Positions 48,661 through 57,285 of a stretch of 64,000 bases of DNA are shown here, piece after piece. The stretch is from Brevibacillus brevis. Lineage in GTDB: Bacteria; Bacillota; Bacilli; Brevibacillales; Brevibacillaceae. Positions within the stretch are counted from its first letter, which is position 1. Each line of letters begins with the position of its first letter. The stretch lies in NCBI RefSeq assembly GCF_900637055.1, contig NZ_LR134338.1:2056001-2120000 (forward strand), written 5' to 3'. Both the position numbers and the translations under genes were made by a program. A model generated the notes under the pieces. It did not search any database. It was not told the DNA's origin and saw only the letters and a program-made list of their open reading frames with translations.

Positions 48661-50178
48661 ATGAACAAGAAAAAATGGATCATTATCGCCACGGTCGTGG
48701 CCGTTCTTGGAGGGGGAAGCTATTACGGCTATTCGTACTTCAAGGGCGAAGAGGTTACAGAAGAAAAGCCAGAAGAAAAACCGAACTTCCCGACAGCGCT
48801 CGTGGAACGTGGTGACGTCAAGAAGACGATCAACTCTGCAGGTACAGTGGAAGCGAAGGCGCGTGAGGAAGTCAAGCCAGAGCTCAGTGGCAAGGTGCAA
48901 CGTGTGCTAGTGAAGGAAGGGCAGTCCGTCAAAAAAGGCGATGTCTTGTTCACGATAGACAGTTCGGATGCACAGTTGGAAATTCAAAAGCTGGAGCTGG
49001 ACATTTTAAAGGCGAAAAAAGAGCTAAATGAAATTAAACAAAAGAAAGACAAAATCACGGCTACTAAAGAAGGAAAAGTGGTTGAGGTCCTTGTGGAAGA
49101 AGGGCAAGATGTAAGACCGGAGCAGGTAGTAGTCAAGCTTGCTAATACCGACTATTTGAAAATTATTGGACAATTTACCTCCTATGAGTCTGAACGATTC
49201 AGTGTAGGTCAAAAAGTGAAGGTGTTCATTCCAACTTCCATGTATTTTGTGGATGGTGTCGTAACGGAAGTCGATAGAATTGGTGAAAAGGTAGAAGGAG
49301 CGGGCGGTATTCACAATGTCGAGGTTTTGGTCAAAAAACCTGGTGCAATCTATGTTGGGGATAAGGGTGAGGTACAGTATACGGATGATAAGGGCCTCTT
49401 ATATGTAAGCCGAAATCAGAAAGAATTCCAGTTGCCAGATGAAATAGAAATTTTGGCGGGTACTCACGGAAAAATTGGCAAAATCGACGTGAAAAAAGAC
49501 GATGTAGTCAAGGTAGGGCAACAACTATTCAAGATGGATATGGAATCGTCCTCTATGGAACTGCAGGAAAAAGAGCTCGCGCTAAAAACGTCCTTATTGA
49601 ACATGGAGCAGAAAAAGCGTGAAATTGCGAAGAACCAAGTAACAGCGCCAATCAGCGGTGTCATCACCAAGCTAGGAGTAAAAGAAGGCGAAGCGCCAGG
49701 ATCAGATCCTGCAGCCATTATTATGGACACGACTTCTGTTTACTTTGTGGCAGCCGTTGGAGAGCTTGATATTCCCGAAATTAAAATTGGACAAAATGTC
49801 GATGTTTATGTGTATGCGTTCGGTACCGAGCCGTTTAAAGGCAAAGTCATAGAGCTTCCGAAGGAAGGGAAAAAAGAAGACAAGGAAGTTCGTTTCGCGG
49901 TAAAAGTGGAACTGCTAGACAAGGCTGATTTTAAGCATGGGATGACGGGAGACAACGATATTATCGTCGCCCAAGCACAGAATGTCCTGCGCTTGCCAAG
50001 CAATGCGGTTGAAATTCTGGGGCCAGGTCAGGGAACGGTAATGGTGAAAGATCCGAGCACCGGAGATCCAATGCCGAAAGATGTAGAAATCGGCATTGAA
50101 GGATACGATTTTATTGAAATCAAAGGCGGCTTGAATGAGGGAGAAGAGGTTCTGGTGACCAACTCCGAAGGCATGTAA
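48661..50178 (+). CDS. MacA/YknX-type membrane-fusion adaptor
   Basis: A 505-residue HlyD/MacA-family protein: N-terminal membrane anchor (KKKWIIIATVVAVLGGGSYYGYSYF), two lipoyl halves (KVQRVLVKEGQSVKKGDVLFTIDSSDAQLEIQKLEL and IGKIDVKKDDVVKVGQQLFKMD), coiled-coil hairpins, and beta-barrel and membrane-proximal domains. It is longer than YknX (377 residues) and seems to contain a second lipoyl/hairpin set. GAGGA is eight bases before the ATG; a terminator closes the operon. Confidence 0.9.
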   Translation: MNKKKWIIIATVVAVLGGGSYYGYSYFKGEEVTEEKPEEKPNFPTALVERGDVKKTINSAGTVEAKAREEVKPELSGKVQRVLVKEGQSVKKGDVLFTIDSSDAQLEIQKLELDILKAKKELNEIKQKKDKITATKEGKVVEVLVEEGQDVRPEQVVVKLANTDYLKIIGQFTSYESERFSVGQKVKVFIPTSMYFVDGVVTEVDRIGEKVEGAGGIHNVEVLVKKPGAIYVGDKGEVQYTDDKGLLYVSRNQKEFQLPDEIEILAGTHGKIGKIDVKKDDVVKVGQQLFKMDMESSSMELQEKELALKTSLLNMEQKKREIAKNQVTAPISGVITKLGVKEGEAPGSDPAAIIMDTTSVYFVAAVGELDIPEIKIGQNVDVYVYAFGTEPFKGKVIELPKEGKKEDKEVRFAVKVELLDKADFKHGMTGDNDIIVAQAQNVLRLPSNAVEILGPGQGTVMVKDPSTGDPMPKDVEIGIEGYDFIEIKGGLNEGEEVLVTNSEGM

Positions 50179-50202
50179 AAGCCAATCGAATTCGTTTATA
50201 GC

Positions 50203-50256
50203 GACAGCCCCATTGCCACTGGCCAAAGACCTAAGCAAACGGGGCTGTTTTTTATA
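50203..50256 (+). terminator. Terminator of the MacAB-like operon
   Basis: ACAGCCCC pairs with GGGGCTGT followed by six T; the loop is long and partly self-paired. Confidence 0.8.
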
Positions 50257-50268
50257 CTCATACGCACT

Positions 50269-50943
50269 TCAACGCTTTGAACGCAATTGTAACGTTGCGG
50301 ACATTTGCGACGTCAAACTATGTAAAGGATGGGAGATTGTACAGTCGTTTTCCTTTGCAAACTCATCAGCAACAGGTGCCATGGAGAGCTGTGCCACTGC
50401 AATAGGTTGATCTGGAAACGTTTGGTGGAGTTGATACAGGGCGTCTTTTATCGCTTCTCTGTACGCTTCCTGCTTGTTTTCCATGAGCAGGGCAAAAGCA
50501 TTTTCGACGATACTTACTTGTATCTCTGGGTGTAGGTTGTAGGAATGGGCGTGTTTTACGAGACGCTCCAACGTAGGTTGGACAGTAGCGGGATTGGAGA
50601 ATAGCAGAACTTGTGGCTCCGTATGCTGTTCTATCTCATGAAAAAAAGGTCCATCGATGGTGAAGATGGGGACAGTGGCAGTTGCCTCATCCTCTGGTGT
50701 TACCAGTCCGGCATACTGCGTGCAAGTGATCATGATTGCATCTACGGTGCAGCTCTGCATCCAGGCTAGTTGATCACGTAATTTGGCATGTGATTGTTCC
50801 GTGGTATGGACAGGTGTTCCCGCGTTTTGCAAGAGTAAACCTGGATCAACAAAATGAATGAGCTCTACGTCAAAGGCTGCGAACGCATCTGATAAGAGGG
50901 AAATGTTCGAATAATGTCCATGGAGACAGGCAATACGGGTCAT
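50269..50943 (-). CDS. Asp/Glu racemase-like protein, unassigned
   Basis: A 224-residue protein whose early RIACLHGHY, MITCTQYAGL and IPIFTIDGPF-like segments recall the aspartate/glutamate/hydantoin racemase fold (the ITCTQY cysteine would be the first acid/base residue). The second catalytic cysteine cannot be placed with confidence, so enzymatic activity is doubtful. Its ATG overlaps the stop of the methyltransferase gene (ATGA), so the two are coupled. Confidence 0.55.
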   Translation of the reverse strand: MTRIACLHGHYSNISLLSDAFAAFDVELIHFVDPGLLLQNAGTPVHTTEQSHAKLRDQLAWMQSCTVDAIMITCTQYAGLVTPEDEATATVPIFTIDGPFFHEIEQHTEPQVLLFSNPATVQPTLERLVKHAHSYNLHPEIQVSIVENAFALLMENKQEAYREAIKDALYQLHQTFPDQPIAVAQLSMAPVADEFAKENDCTISHPLHSLTSQMSATLQLRSKR

Positions 50944-51740
50944 CGTGCAGCTCCCCCATGTAGCGTATCATTCTCTGATTTCTTATGGGCAAGGACGCGA
51001 ATACGCTTGTAATCGAGCACCCAGTGACCCTCTTGAAACAGCGCAGAACGCAGTAAGTCAGTGACTTCCCTACATACTTGCTGGATTTCATCTGAGGACA
51101 GTCCAGCAAAATAAGGACTGCAAAAAGAATTCAGCCAATGCGAAAGCCCCAGGTCTCCATCAGCCATGACTGTCGGACGATCAAAATGGGAGGCAAGCAC
51201 GACGTGGAAGCCTTGCTTCTCCAAAAGAGTCGTGTACTCGCCAATGCTGGGAAAATACCAAGGCGAGCGTTCATCGGCAGCTATTCCTTTTCGTGCCAAA
51301 ACAGTCCGTAATGCCTTTGTGATTTGTCCGCAATTGCCATGTCCTCCAAATTCGGCAACAAAGCGTCCACCGGGAGCAAGAGCCAACCAAATGGTTTCAA
51401 CGACTTCTGCCGGACGTTTCATCCAGTGGAGTGCGGCATTGGAAAAGACAGCGTCGTAGCTGACATTTGTTCGATACGTATGCGCATCGGCTACTTCAAA
51501 GGCAAACTGCGGATATTTTTGGCGAGCTGCCTCAATCATGGCGGCAGAAAAGTCGATTCCTGTCACATTTGCTCCCGCAAGCGATAGTTGAGCGCACAGG
51601 TCGCCTGTTCCACAGCCTAAATCCAGAATGCTTTCTCCAGGAGCCGGTTGTAGCCAGTCCACTACCCCTTTGCCGTATTCAGAAACAAAATTCATTTTGG
51701 CGTCGTATAACCCGGCATCCCATTGATTGGTTTGAACCAT
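50940..51740 (-). CDS. SAM-dependent methyltransferase (trans-aconitate methyltransferase-like)
   Basis: A 266-residue class I methyltransferase: motif I ILDLGCGTGDLCAQLSLAGANVTGIDFS, AVFSNAALHWMKRPAEVVETIW and GGRFVAEFGGHGN. The last motifs, NAALHWM and FGGHGN, are shared with the Tam-like group. GGAGGGG precedes the ATG. Substrate unknown; coupled with the racemase-like gene. Confidence 0.88.
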   Translation of the reverse strand: MVQTNQWDAGLYDAKMNFVSEYGKGVVDWLQPAPGESILDLGCGTGDLCAQLSLAGANVTGIDFSAAMIEAARQKYPQFAFEVADAHTYRTNVSYDAVFSNAALHWMKRPAEVVETIWLALAPGGRFVAEFGGHGNCGQITKALRTVLARKGIAADERSPWYFPSIGEYTTLLEKQGFHVVLASHFDRPTVMADGDLGLSHWLNSFCSPYFAGLSSDEIQQVCREVTDLLRSALFQEGHWVLDYKRIRVLAHKKSENDTLHGGAAR

Positions 51741-51939
51741 CTGAATCCCCTCCCTTTCTTCCTTTTTACCGACTTTGAAGTCATAAGTCAAATCTATATA
51801 AATTATTAAGCGGATAGTTTTTAACTATATCTCTCTTAGGAAAAAGTGTGCGAACTTAAAGGATATAACACGGTTATTGTCGAATAAAATCAGTTGTTCA
51901 AATGCAAATACGTAAGACAAAAAAGTAGGAGGACAGTTC

Positions 51940-53982
51940 GTGAAAAAATGGGTTGTAAAAGCACTTCTCGTGTGTTTGGCAACTGGTACTTTTTTGTCAG
52001 GTGTGTCAGTACCGCCAGCCATGGGAGCCGGGGCAACAGCATCAATGAAAAAAAACAGCCAAGTATCTAAGCCAATCCGGAAGCAGCCTGTTCACGATAT
52101 GGTTATCTTTAACGATTATCAGGTTGCGGGACTGGATTCAAAAGGTTGGAACTGGGTGAAGAATGATGAGTTTATTCTACCTCCGGAGACACCACTTGAT
52201 ATTGATGTGATACAGACCACTTATGGAAATGGAACAAATCTTAGTCGGAAGCAAGTATATTTGGATGGTGCAGAATTAACGGAGTTTCAAATGGAGCAAA
52301 GCTCAAATCAAGCTGTGTTCAAATGGCAGGTACCTCGCTTTACAATTCCCGCAGCGAAATTGTCAGCTGGCTCTCATACGTTGACCTTTGTAGTGACTGA
52401 TGCTAATGAAAAGAGCAGTACGTTACACGTGAGCTTTCAGGTAGAAGCACAAAATTACCCACGTATTTATAAGGGGGAAAAAGCAGAGGGTGAGCCGTTG
52501 GCGACAGGCGGGCAGACGACCATTTTCGGAAATATGGGGTCAACTGATTTTAACAGTTCTGTACCTGGTACGTGGAAGCTAACAAACAAGTCTACGAACC
52601 AAGAAATGAGATCTGTTCCTGCTACTGTGTTTTCAACAGGTACGTTGTTGACTGGTCAATACCAGCTCCTTTTTCTACCTGACGATACCTCAATGTCGAC
52701 TTGGACTACGACGGTTCAGATTGGCATGGCGGAGCTGTATATGGGTACAGATGCAAGCGGTCAAAAACTCGCGCCGGATCAGACCATTACTGCCCCGGAG
52801 CCACCAGGTAAGATTTCCTTGTATTCGGCATACCTAGGTCGATGGTCGGTGAACGGAACTGGACAAACGTTGACGAATGCGCAACATTTTGAAGTTGATA
52901 TCCCGAAAATGCTGGCAGGTATGACGATTTCTGTCACATTTGAGCCAGATTCCAAGGAAAACAAAACGGATTCCTTATGGGGGGGGTCTACGTCGACTAC
53001 GATTTACATACAAATTCCAGGTGCACCGAATGCTTGTGGTCCCACAAGCGGAGACGTCACGTTGGATGTGTTGATGCAGCCAAACGAAAAATCTACACTC
53101 ATGGTCGAGAAAGCAAATGTGTATTCATCAGACAATACAGTGAGGCTCTATCAAAACCCGGTACATGTGATATGGCTGACTACAGCAGCAGAGCATATCG
53201 AATTCGGTAGTGAAGCTGATGACGATGAAGGACCAGGAGTATGGGCAGTCGATAACGTCGTGGTCGATAGTGATAAATTGAATTGGGATCATACAGGCTT
53301 GTTACTGTCGGGCTATAAGCCAGGGCGTTACAAGGTAAACTATTACAGCAAAAGGGACCCTGCTAAGACATGGTGCGGTTACATACAGGTCATTGAGGAT
53401 ACGCCACCAATCCCAGCGTCCCAAAGTTGTGATCCAGGTGATTCAGGTATAGCTCCACCACAAGCACCGATGTTCATGAGAGGAAAAGAGGGCAAGGAAT
53501 ATCGCAATGGAGATCTTGTGACTGTGGAATCTGATAGCGATCTTGCTGAATTGGAGAACCTACAACTCATCTCCACGTATGCAGAGCGGACTGGGACGAA
53601 GAAAGTTAGAGAGAGTAGGAAGGCTTCCTCTTACCATATGCCCAAGTATGAGTGGAAATATGGAGAGAACGCCATCGGTGCTAGACAAGAGCATAGCAGT
53701 GCTACGATATCATCAGAAAATCGGATCGAGATCTACTACGAAGGAAAAGAAATCACTGACATTAAGCCTTCAAATCGCGATGACGGCACTGAAAACGGAC
53801 TGGAATCACTTGATATCAGCAAGTTCATTGATCGGCAGCAGCCCGGTAAATACGAGATCAAAATAACCAATATCCTTAGCAACAAGACTTGTCGACTCGT
53901 TCAAAGACAAAAAAGATCAGTCAAAAAAACAGACGTTGATGAACGAAAAGAAACGATCGCATTCACAATCGAAGTGAAATAA
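51940..53982 (+). CDS. Large secreted protein of unknown function
   Basis: A 680-residue exported protein. The signal peptide spans about 1-30 (MKKWVVKALLVCLATGTFLSG, cleavage near AMGAG). The mature part is almost all beta-strand (several Ig-like or bacterial-surface-like blocks, e.g. KLSAGSHTLTFVVTDANEKSSTLHVSFQV and LSGYKPGRYKVNYYSKRDP), with few cysteines in pairs (CGPTSG, WCGY, SCDPGDSG). No wall-anchor motif, SLH domain or enzymatic motif is visible. GTG start with AGGAGG seven bases before. I do not recognise the family; adhesion or wall association is only a guess. Confidence 0.8.
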   Translation: MKKWVVKALLVCLATGTFLSGVSVPPAMGAGATASMKKNSQVSKPIRKQPVHDMVIFNDYQVAGLDSKGWNWVKNDEFILPPETPLDIDVIQTTYGNGTNLSRKQVYLDGAELTEFQMEQSSNQAVFKWQVPRFTIPAAKLSAGSHTLTFVVTDANEKSSTLHVSFQVEAQNYPRIYKGEKAEGEPLATGGQTTIFGNMGSTDFNSSVPGTWKLTNKSTNQEMRSVPATVFSTGTLLTGQYQLLFLPDDTSMSTWTTTVQIGMAELYMGTDASGQKLAPDQTITAPEPPGKISLYSAYLGRWSVNGTGQTLTNAQHFEVDIPKMLAGMTISVTFEPDSKENKTDSLWGGSTSTTIYIQIPGAPNACGPTSGDVTLDVLMQPNEKSTLMVEKANVYSSDNTVRLYQNPVHVIWLTTAAEHIEFGSEADDDEGPGVWAVDNVVVDSDKLNWDHTGLLLSGYKPGRYKVNYYSKRDPAKTWCGYIQVIEDTPPIPASQSCDPGDSGIAPPQAPMFMRGKEGKEYRNGDLVTVESDSDLAELENLQLISTYAERTGTKKVRESRKASSYHMPKYEWKYGENAIGARQEHSSATISSENRIEIYYEGKEITDIKPSNRDDGTENGLESLDISKFIDRQQPGKYEIKITNILSNKTCRLVQRQKRSVKKTDVDERKETIAFTIEVK

Positions 53983-53986
53983 CGAT

Positions 53987-54016
53987 TGACCCCCTTGCAT
54001 TTTGGCATGGGGGTTT
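53987..54016 (+). terminator. Terminator after the large secreted protein gene
   Basis: ACCCCCTTGC and its mirror GCATGGGGGTTTT form a short stem ended by T. Confidence 0.65.
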
Positions 54017-54040
54017 TCGACTATAAGGGGAGGAAGTCCT

Positions 54041-55108
54041 GTGACAAACGAGCAGAAGGCGATCTTGGAAAAGTTCGGGTTTCAGATCGAAGGAGAGCAA
54101 GTGAAACATTTGAAGCTGGGAATCGTAAGAAATAAAAAAGAATTCGTCTGTCACGCCACGTCAAAAGAGTTGCAGGACTATATCAAGTCCATCTTGCGCA
54201 ACCAATGTCAGTGGAGTGGAGGCGAGGAGAAGCTGAGTGAGCAGCCAGGGAGGTTGTTGGGGTTGAAAGAGTCTAGGGAGACATTAGTTACGGCATTACA
54301 TGAAGTAGAGGCTTGGGAGAAGGACCAGAACGACTTGTGGTTCTGGGAAAAGCTTGGCAGACTTCCTTTTGTTCTGTTGGATCGGATTACGCCTGCATTC
54401 GTTCAAGAGAAGCTGGGAAAAGCCGTAGATGAAATGGCAGCCTTTCTTGAGACAGGTGGAACATATTTGGTGCAGGATGAACCGATTTACAAGCGGTTTG
54501 GCAAACGGTTAGAGGGACAGGGCACTTCTGTTATGGGCAAGGAGGAGATTGTTGCTGTACCGCTTACGATCATGAATGATGTCGCGTTGGAGCTGAAGGA
54601 TTCACGTGCGAATTTTGCCACGGTACAAGGTGCGACGACTGGCTTCGGGGGGATTTTTACCCTCGCAATCGATATCCCGTTATTGATGGGGACATCCCTA
54701 AAAGTATTACAAGAGATGGCTCTAGCCTATGGCTATCGACCAGAAGAGAAGAGGGAGCGGCTGTTTGTCGTCAAATGCTTGCAGTTTGCTTCATCAGACA
54801 TCGTAGGGAAAAAAGCGATACTCGCTGAGCTCTCTCGCTTTGATGATCCAAGTGCGCAGAGAGAGGTGATGGCGCAATTGCAGGGATGGCGTGAAGTCGT
54901 AGTAACATACACAGAAAACTATGGGTGGAAAAAATTATTTCAGATGGTGCCCATTGCGGGTATTTTGTTCGGGGCGTATTTGAATCGCTCAACCGTACAG
55001 GATGTCGCCGAAGCGGGGATGATGCTATACCGTAAACGGCGCATCCTGGAGCGGCTACGTGAGAGTGAAAAGAGCGAGGAGATTACTGAGACCACTCCTC
55101 AGCAGTAA
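54041..55108 (+). CDS. EcsC family protein
   Basis: A 355-residue protein of the EcsC family: EKLGKAVDEMAAFLETGG, LKDSRANFATVQGATTGFGGIFTLAIDIPLLMGTSLKVLQEMALAYGYRP and GWKKLFQMVPIAGILFGAYLNRSTVQDVAEAGMMLYRKRRIL. EcsC proteins are peripheral membrane proteins, first seen beside the EcsAB exporter in Bacillus; their role is unresolved. GTG start with GGGGAGGA nine bases before. The 3' end overlaps the convergent GNAT gene by 26 bases. Confidence 0.88.
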   Translation: MTNEQKAILEKFGFQIEGEQVKHLKLGIVRNKKEFVCHATSKELQDYIKSILRNQCQWSGGEEKLSEQPGRLLGLKESRETLVTALHEVEAWEKDQNDLWFWEKLGRLPFVLLDRITPAFVQEKLGKAVDEMAAFLETGGTYLVQDEPIYKRFGKRLEGQGTSVMGKEEIVAVPLTIMNDVALELKDSRANFATVQGATTGFGGIFTLAIDIPLLMGTSLKVLQEMALAYGYRPEEKRERLFVVKCLQFASSDIVGKKAILAELSRFDDPSAQREVMAQLQGWREVVVTYTENYGWKKLFQMVPIAGILFGAYLNRSTVQDVAEAGMMLYRKRRILERLRESEKSEEITETTPQQ

Positions 55109-55631
55109 GAGCGAAGATGAGATGGTCCTCCCATACACCGTTAATTTGCAAATAACGTAACGAAAGGCCTTCCTGGCGAAAACGGTTTTTTTCCAAGACG
55201 CGAATGGAAGCTTGATTGCGAGGCATGACAGCGGCTTGTACCCTATGCAGCCTAGCATCCGTTAAAGCAAAGCGAAGGGCAAGATTTACTGCTGATGTCG
55301 TATAGCCTTTGCCATTGCACGCCTGATCCATGAAGTAACCAATCGTTGCATTTTGCCACGCACCACGTGCGACATTCGAAAGCGCTACACGGCCAATCAT
55401 CTTTCCGGATTCTCGGGAGAATACGCCGAAAGCATAGGCAGTACCATGTTCAAAATCATTCTGAGCTTGTGAAATCTGCTCTTGCTGTCCTGGGAGGGTC
55501 AAAAAAGAAGCGGGGCGGATCGGTTCAAATGGTTGGAGAAAGTCATGATTGCGCAGCCGAAGCTCTAGGAGCTCGGCTGCGTCTTGTTGTTGGAGAGGCC
55601 GTAAGAGAATCTCGTCCGTATGTAGTGACAT
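55083..55631 (-). CDS. GNAT family N-acetyltransferase (RimJ-like)
   Basis: A 182-residue acetyltransferase: EILLRPLQQQDAAELLELR, GRVALSNVARGAWQNATIGYFMDQACNGKGYTTSAVNLALRFA (CoA motif) and RNQASIRVLEKNRFRQEGLSLRYL. It resembles ribosomal-protein N-terminal acetyltransferases such as YdaF/RimJ. AAGGAGG lies nine bases before the ATG. Confidence 0.9.
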   Translation of the reverse strand: MSLHTDEILLRPLQQQDAAELLELRLRNHDFLQPFEPIRPASFLTLPGQQEQISQAQNDFEHGTAYAFGVFSRESGKMIGRVALSNVARGAWQNATIGYFMDQACNGKGYTTSAVNLALRFALTDARLHRVQAAVMPRNQASIRVLEKNRFRQEGLSLRYLQINGVWEDHLIFALTAEEWSQ

Positions 55632-55699
55632 GAGATCAATCCTCCTTAAAAAGTTGGATTGATAGTATATCATGTGCCAGAGTATTTGAGAAACATCAA

Positions 55700-56140
55700 T
55701 TAGCCGAGCAATTCAGCAAACGATACCCCAAATGCTTTGCAAGTTTCCACTTCTTTTGCAGTAGGAGAAAGCTCGATTTTCAATCCTTCCATTGGTGTTT
55801 CCGCGCCACGCTCACTCGCTTTTTTCAGCAAAATATCAACAGCTGCACCAACATGCTCGTAAGCGGAGTCGCAAGAGCCAAAAGCAACAACCTTTTTCCC
55901 GCTGAGGTCAATATCGTCCATTTCTTCATAAAAATCCAGGCATTCGTCTGGCAGTTCGCCATCGCCCCATGTGTAGGCGCCAAGCAAGATTCCGTCGTAT
56001 GCTTCGAGTTCTTTTGCGTTTGCATCCATCACTTCTTTTATCTCCAGCTCAGCACCAGTTGAACGAATACCTTCTGCAATTGCTTCAGCAATCTCCTGTG
56101 TATTCCCTGTCATGCTCGCGTATACCATCAAAATGCTCAT
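55700..56140 (-). CDS. Flavodoxin, short-chain, Fur-controlled
   Basis: A 146-residue flavodoxin: the FMN phosphate loop SMTGNTQEIAEAI, GAYTWGDGELPDE and FGSCDSAYEHVGAA. It can replace ferredoxin as a low-potential electron carrier when iron is scarce, in line with the two Fur boxes upstream. The ATG has GGAGG eleven bases before it. Equivalent to Fur-regulated YkuN/YkuP of Bacillus. Confidence 0.92.
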   Translation of the reverse strand: MSILMVYASMTGNTQEIAEAIAEGIRSTGAELEIKEVMDANAKELEAYDGILLGAYTWGDGELPDECLDFYEEMDDIDLSGKKVVAFGSCDSAYEHVGAAVDILLKKASERGAETPMEGLKIELSPTAKEVETCKAFGVSFAELLG

Positions 56141-56161
56141 AAAACGTAAAACCTCCAATTA

Positions 56162-56214
56162 GATAATGAGTATCATTCTCACAAATAAAATAATGAAAAT
56201 GAGAATCGTTGTCA
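56162..56214 (-). promoter_or_regulatory. Two Fur boxes upstream of flavodoxin
   Basis: GATAATGAGTATCATTCTC (56162-56180) matches the 19-bp Fur consensus at most positions, and TGAGAATCGTTGTCA (56200-56214) is a second 7-1-7 type site. They would repress flavodoxin under iron-replete conditions. Confidence 0.8.
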
Positions 56215-56283
56215 ATAACTTTTTTCTTATTGCCACGTCTCATTCATTTTGGTAGAGTTAAATAAAATTATAATAATGTACAC

Positions 56284-56466
56284 TAAATAGAGGTGCGCCG
56301 AAGAAGAGTAAGCCTTTTCGCAATCTGCCAGGGGGTAGGAGAAGGAAGAAAGGCTAAAGCGCCGAAGCTTATGCTATGCCCCTACGTAGCACAGGCTGGG
56401 GTGTCTCATGAAAAATGAACATCCTGTCACAAGGGACCTTTCGTCTTTTTGTGGAGCGCTATTTAT
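56284..56466 (+). promoter_or_regulatory. Lysine riboswitch (L box)
   Basis: P1 is AAATAG (5') with CTATTT (3'). Core marks in order: GAGGTGCGCC, AGAGTA, AAAGGCTAAAGCGCCGAAG, GGCTGGGGTGTC and CTGTCACA with TGTGGAGCGCTAT. The terminator at 56488 is the platform. High lysine should shut off the acetyl-branch genes that follow. Confidence 0.92.
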
Positions 56467-56487
56467 GATTTGCTTCTGTAGTATCAA

Positions 56488-56524
56488 GAGCAATGAGATA
56501 GCGAATGCACTCATTGCTTTTTTT
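56488..56524 (+). terminator. Lysine-riboswitch terminator
   Basis: AGCAATGAG pairs with CTCATTGCT followed by a run of T; it precedes dapH by about 37 bases. Confidence 0.88.
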
Positions 56525-56560
56525 GATTTACCATGCTGTTATTTTGAGGAGGATGTAACT

Positions 56561-57271
56561 ATGAACATGATGGATGCCAACGAAATTATCGCGTTTATTC
56601 AAAAAAGCGAAAAGAAAACACCAGTGAAGGTATATGTGAAAGGGAACCTGGAGGGAATCGACTTCGGTGCTAGCTCCAAAGCTTTCATTACTGGCTCAAC
56701 TGGTGTTGTTTTTGGTGAGTGGAAAGAGATTGAGCCAGTACTCGCTGCTAACGCGGACAAAATTGAAGATTATGTAGTAGAAAGCGACCGCCGCAATTCC
56801 GCTATTCCATTGCTGGATACAAAAGGGATTCAAGCGCGTATTGAGCCAGGCGCAATTATCCGTGACCAAGTGACAATCGGCAACAACGCGGTCATCATGA
56901 TGGGTGCTTCCATTAACATCGGTGCAGTTATCGGTGAAGGCACGATGATCGACATGAATGTTGTCGTAGGTGGGCGTGGAACCATCGGGAAAAACTGCCA
57001 CATCGGCGCGGGATCGGTTATCGCGGGCGTTATCGAGCCGCCATCTGCACAGCCAGTTGTAGTCGAGGATGATGTTGTCATCGGAGCAAATGCTGTCATT
57101 CTGGAAGGCGTACGCGTAGGTAAAGGTGCTGTCGTTGCAGCGGGTGCTGTCGTGATTGAAGATGTACCTCCATACGTGGTAGTTGCGGGAACGCCTGCAC
57201 GCGTGATCAAGCAAATCGATGAAAAAACTCGTTCCAAGACAGAGATCAAGCAGGAGCTACGTCAGCTGTAA
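56561..57271 (+). CDS. dapH: Tetrahydrodipicolinate N-acetyltransferase
   Basis: A 236-residue DapH: N-terminal helical domain ([28 protein letters not shown]) and a left-handed beta-helix of hexapeptide repeats ([62 protein letters not shown]). It acetylates tetrahydrodipicolinate with acetyl-CoA, opening the acetylase branch of lysine and meso-diaminopimelate synthesis. GGAGGAT precedes the ATG. Longer in-frame starts lie inside the riboswitch. Confidence 0.95.
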   Translation: MNMMDANEIIAFIQKSEKKTPVKVYVKGNLEGIDFGASSKAFITGSTGVVFGEWKEIEPVLAANADKIEDYVVESDRRNSAIPLLDTKGIQARIEPGAIIRDQVTIGNNAVIMMGASINIGAVIGEGTMIDMNVVVGGRGTIGKNCHIGAGSVIAGVIEPPSAQPVVVEDDVVIGANAVILEGVRVGKGAVVAAGAVVIEDVPPYVVVAGTPARVIKQIDEKTRSKTEIKQELRQL

Positions 57272-57285
57272 GGGAGAGAGTGTAC

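Noticed and set aside
56408..56560. In-frame N-terminal extension of dapH
   Set aside because: It lies in the lysine riboswitch and its terminator; GGAGG is directly before the ATG at 56561.
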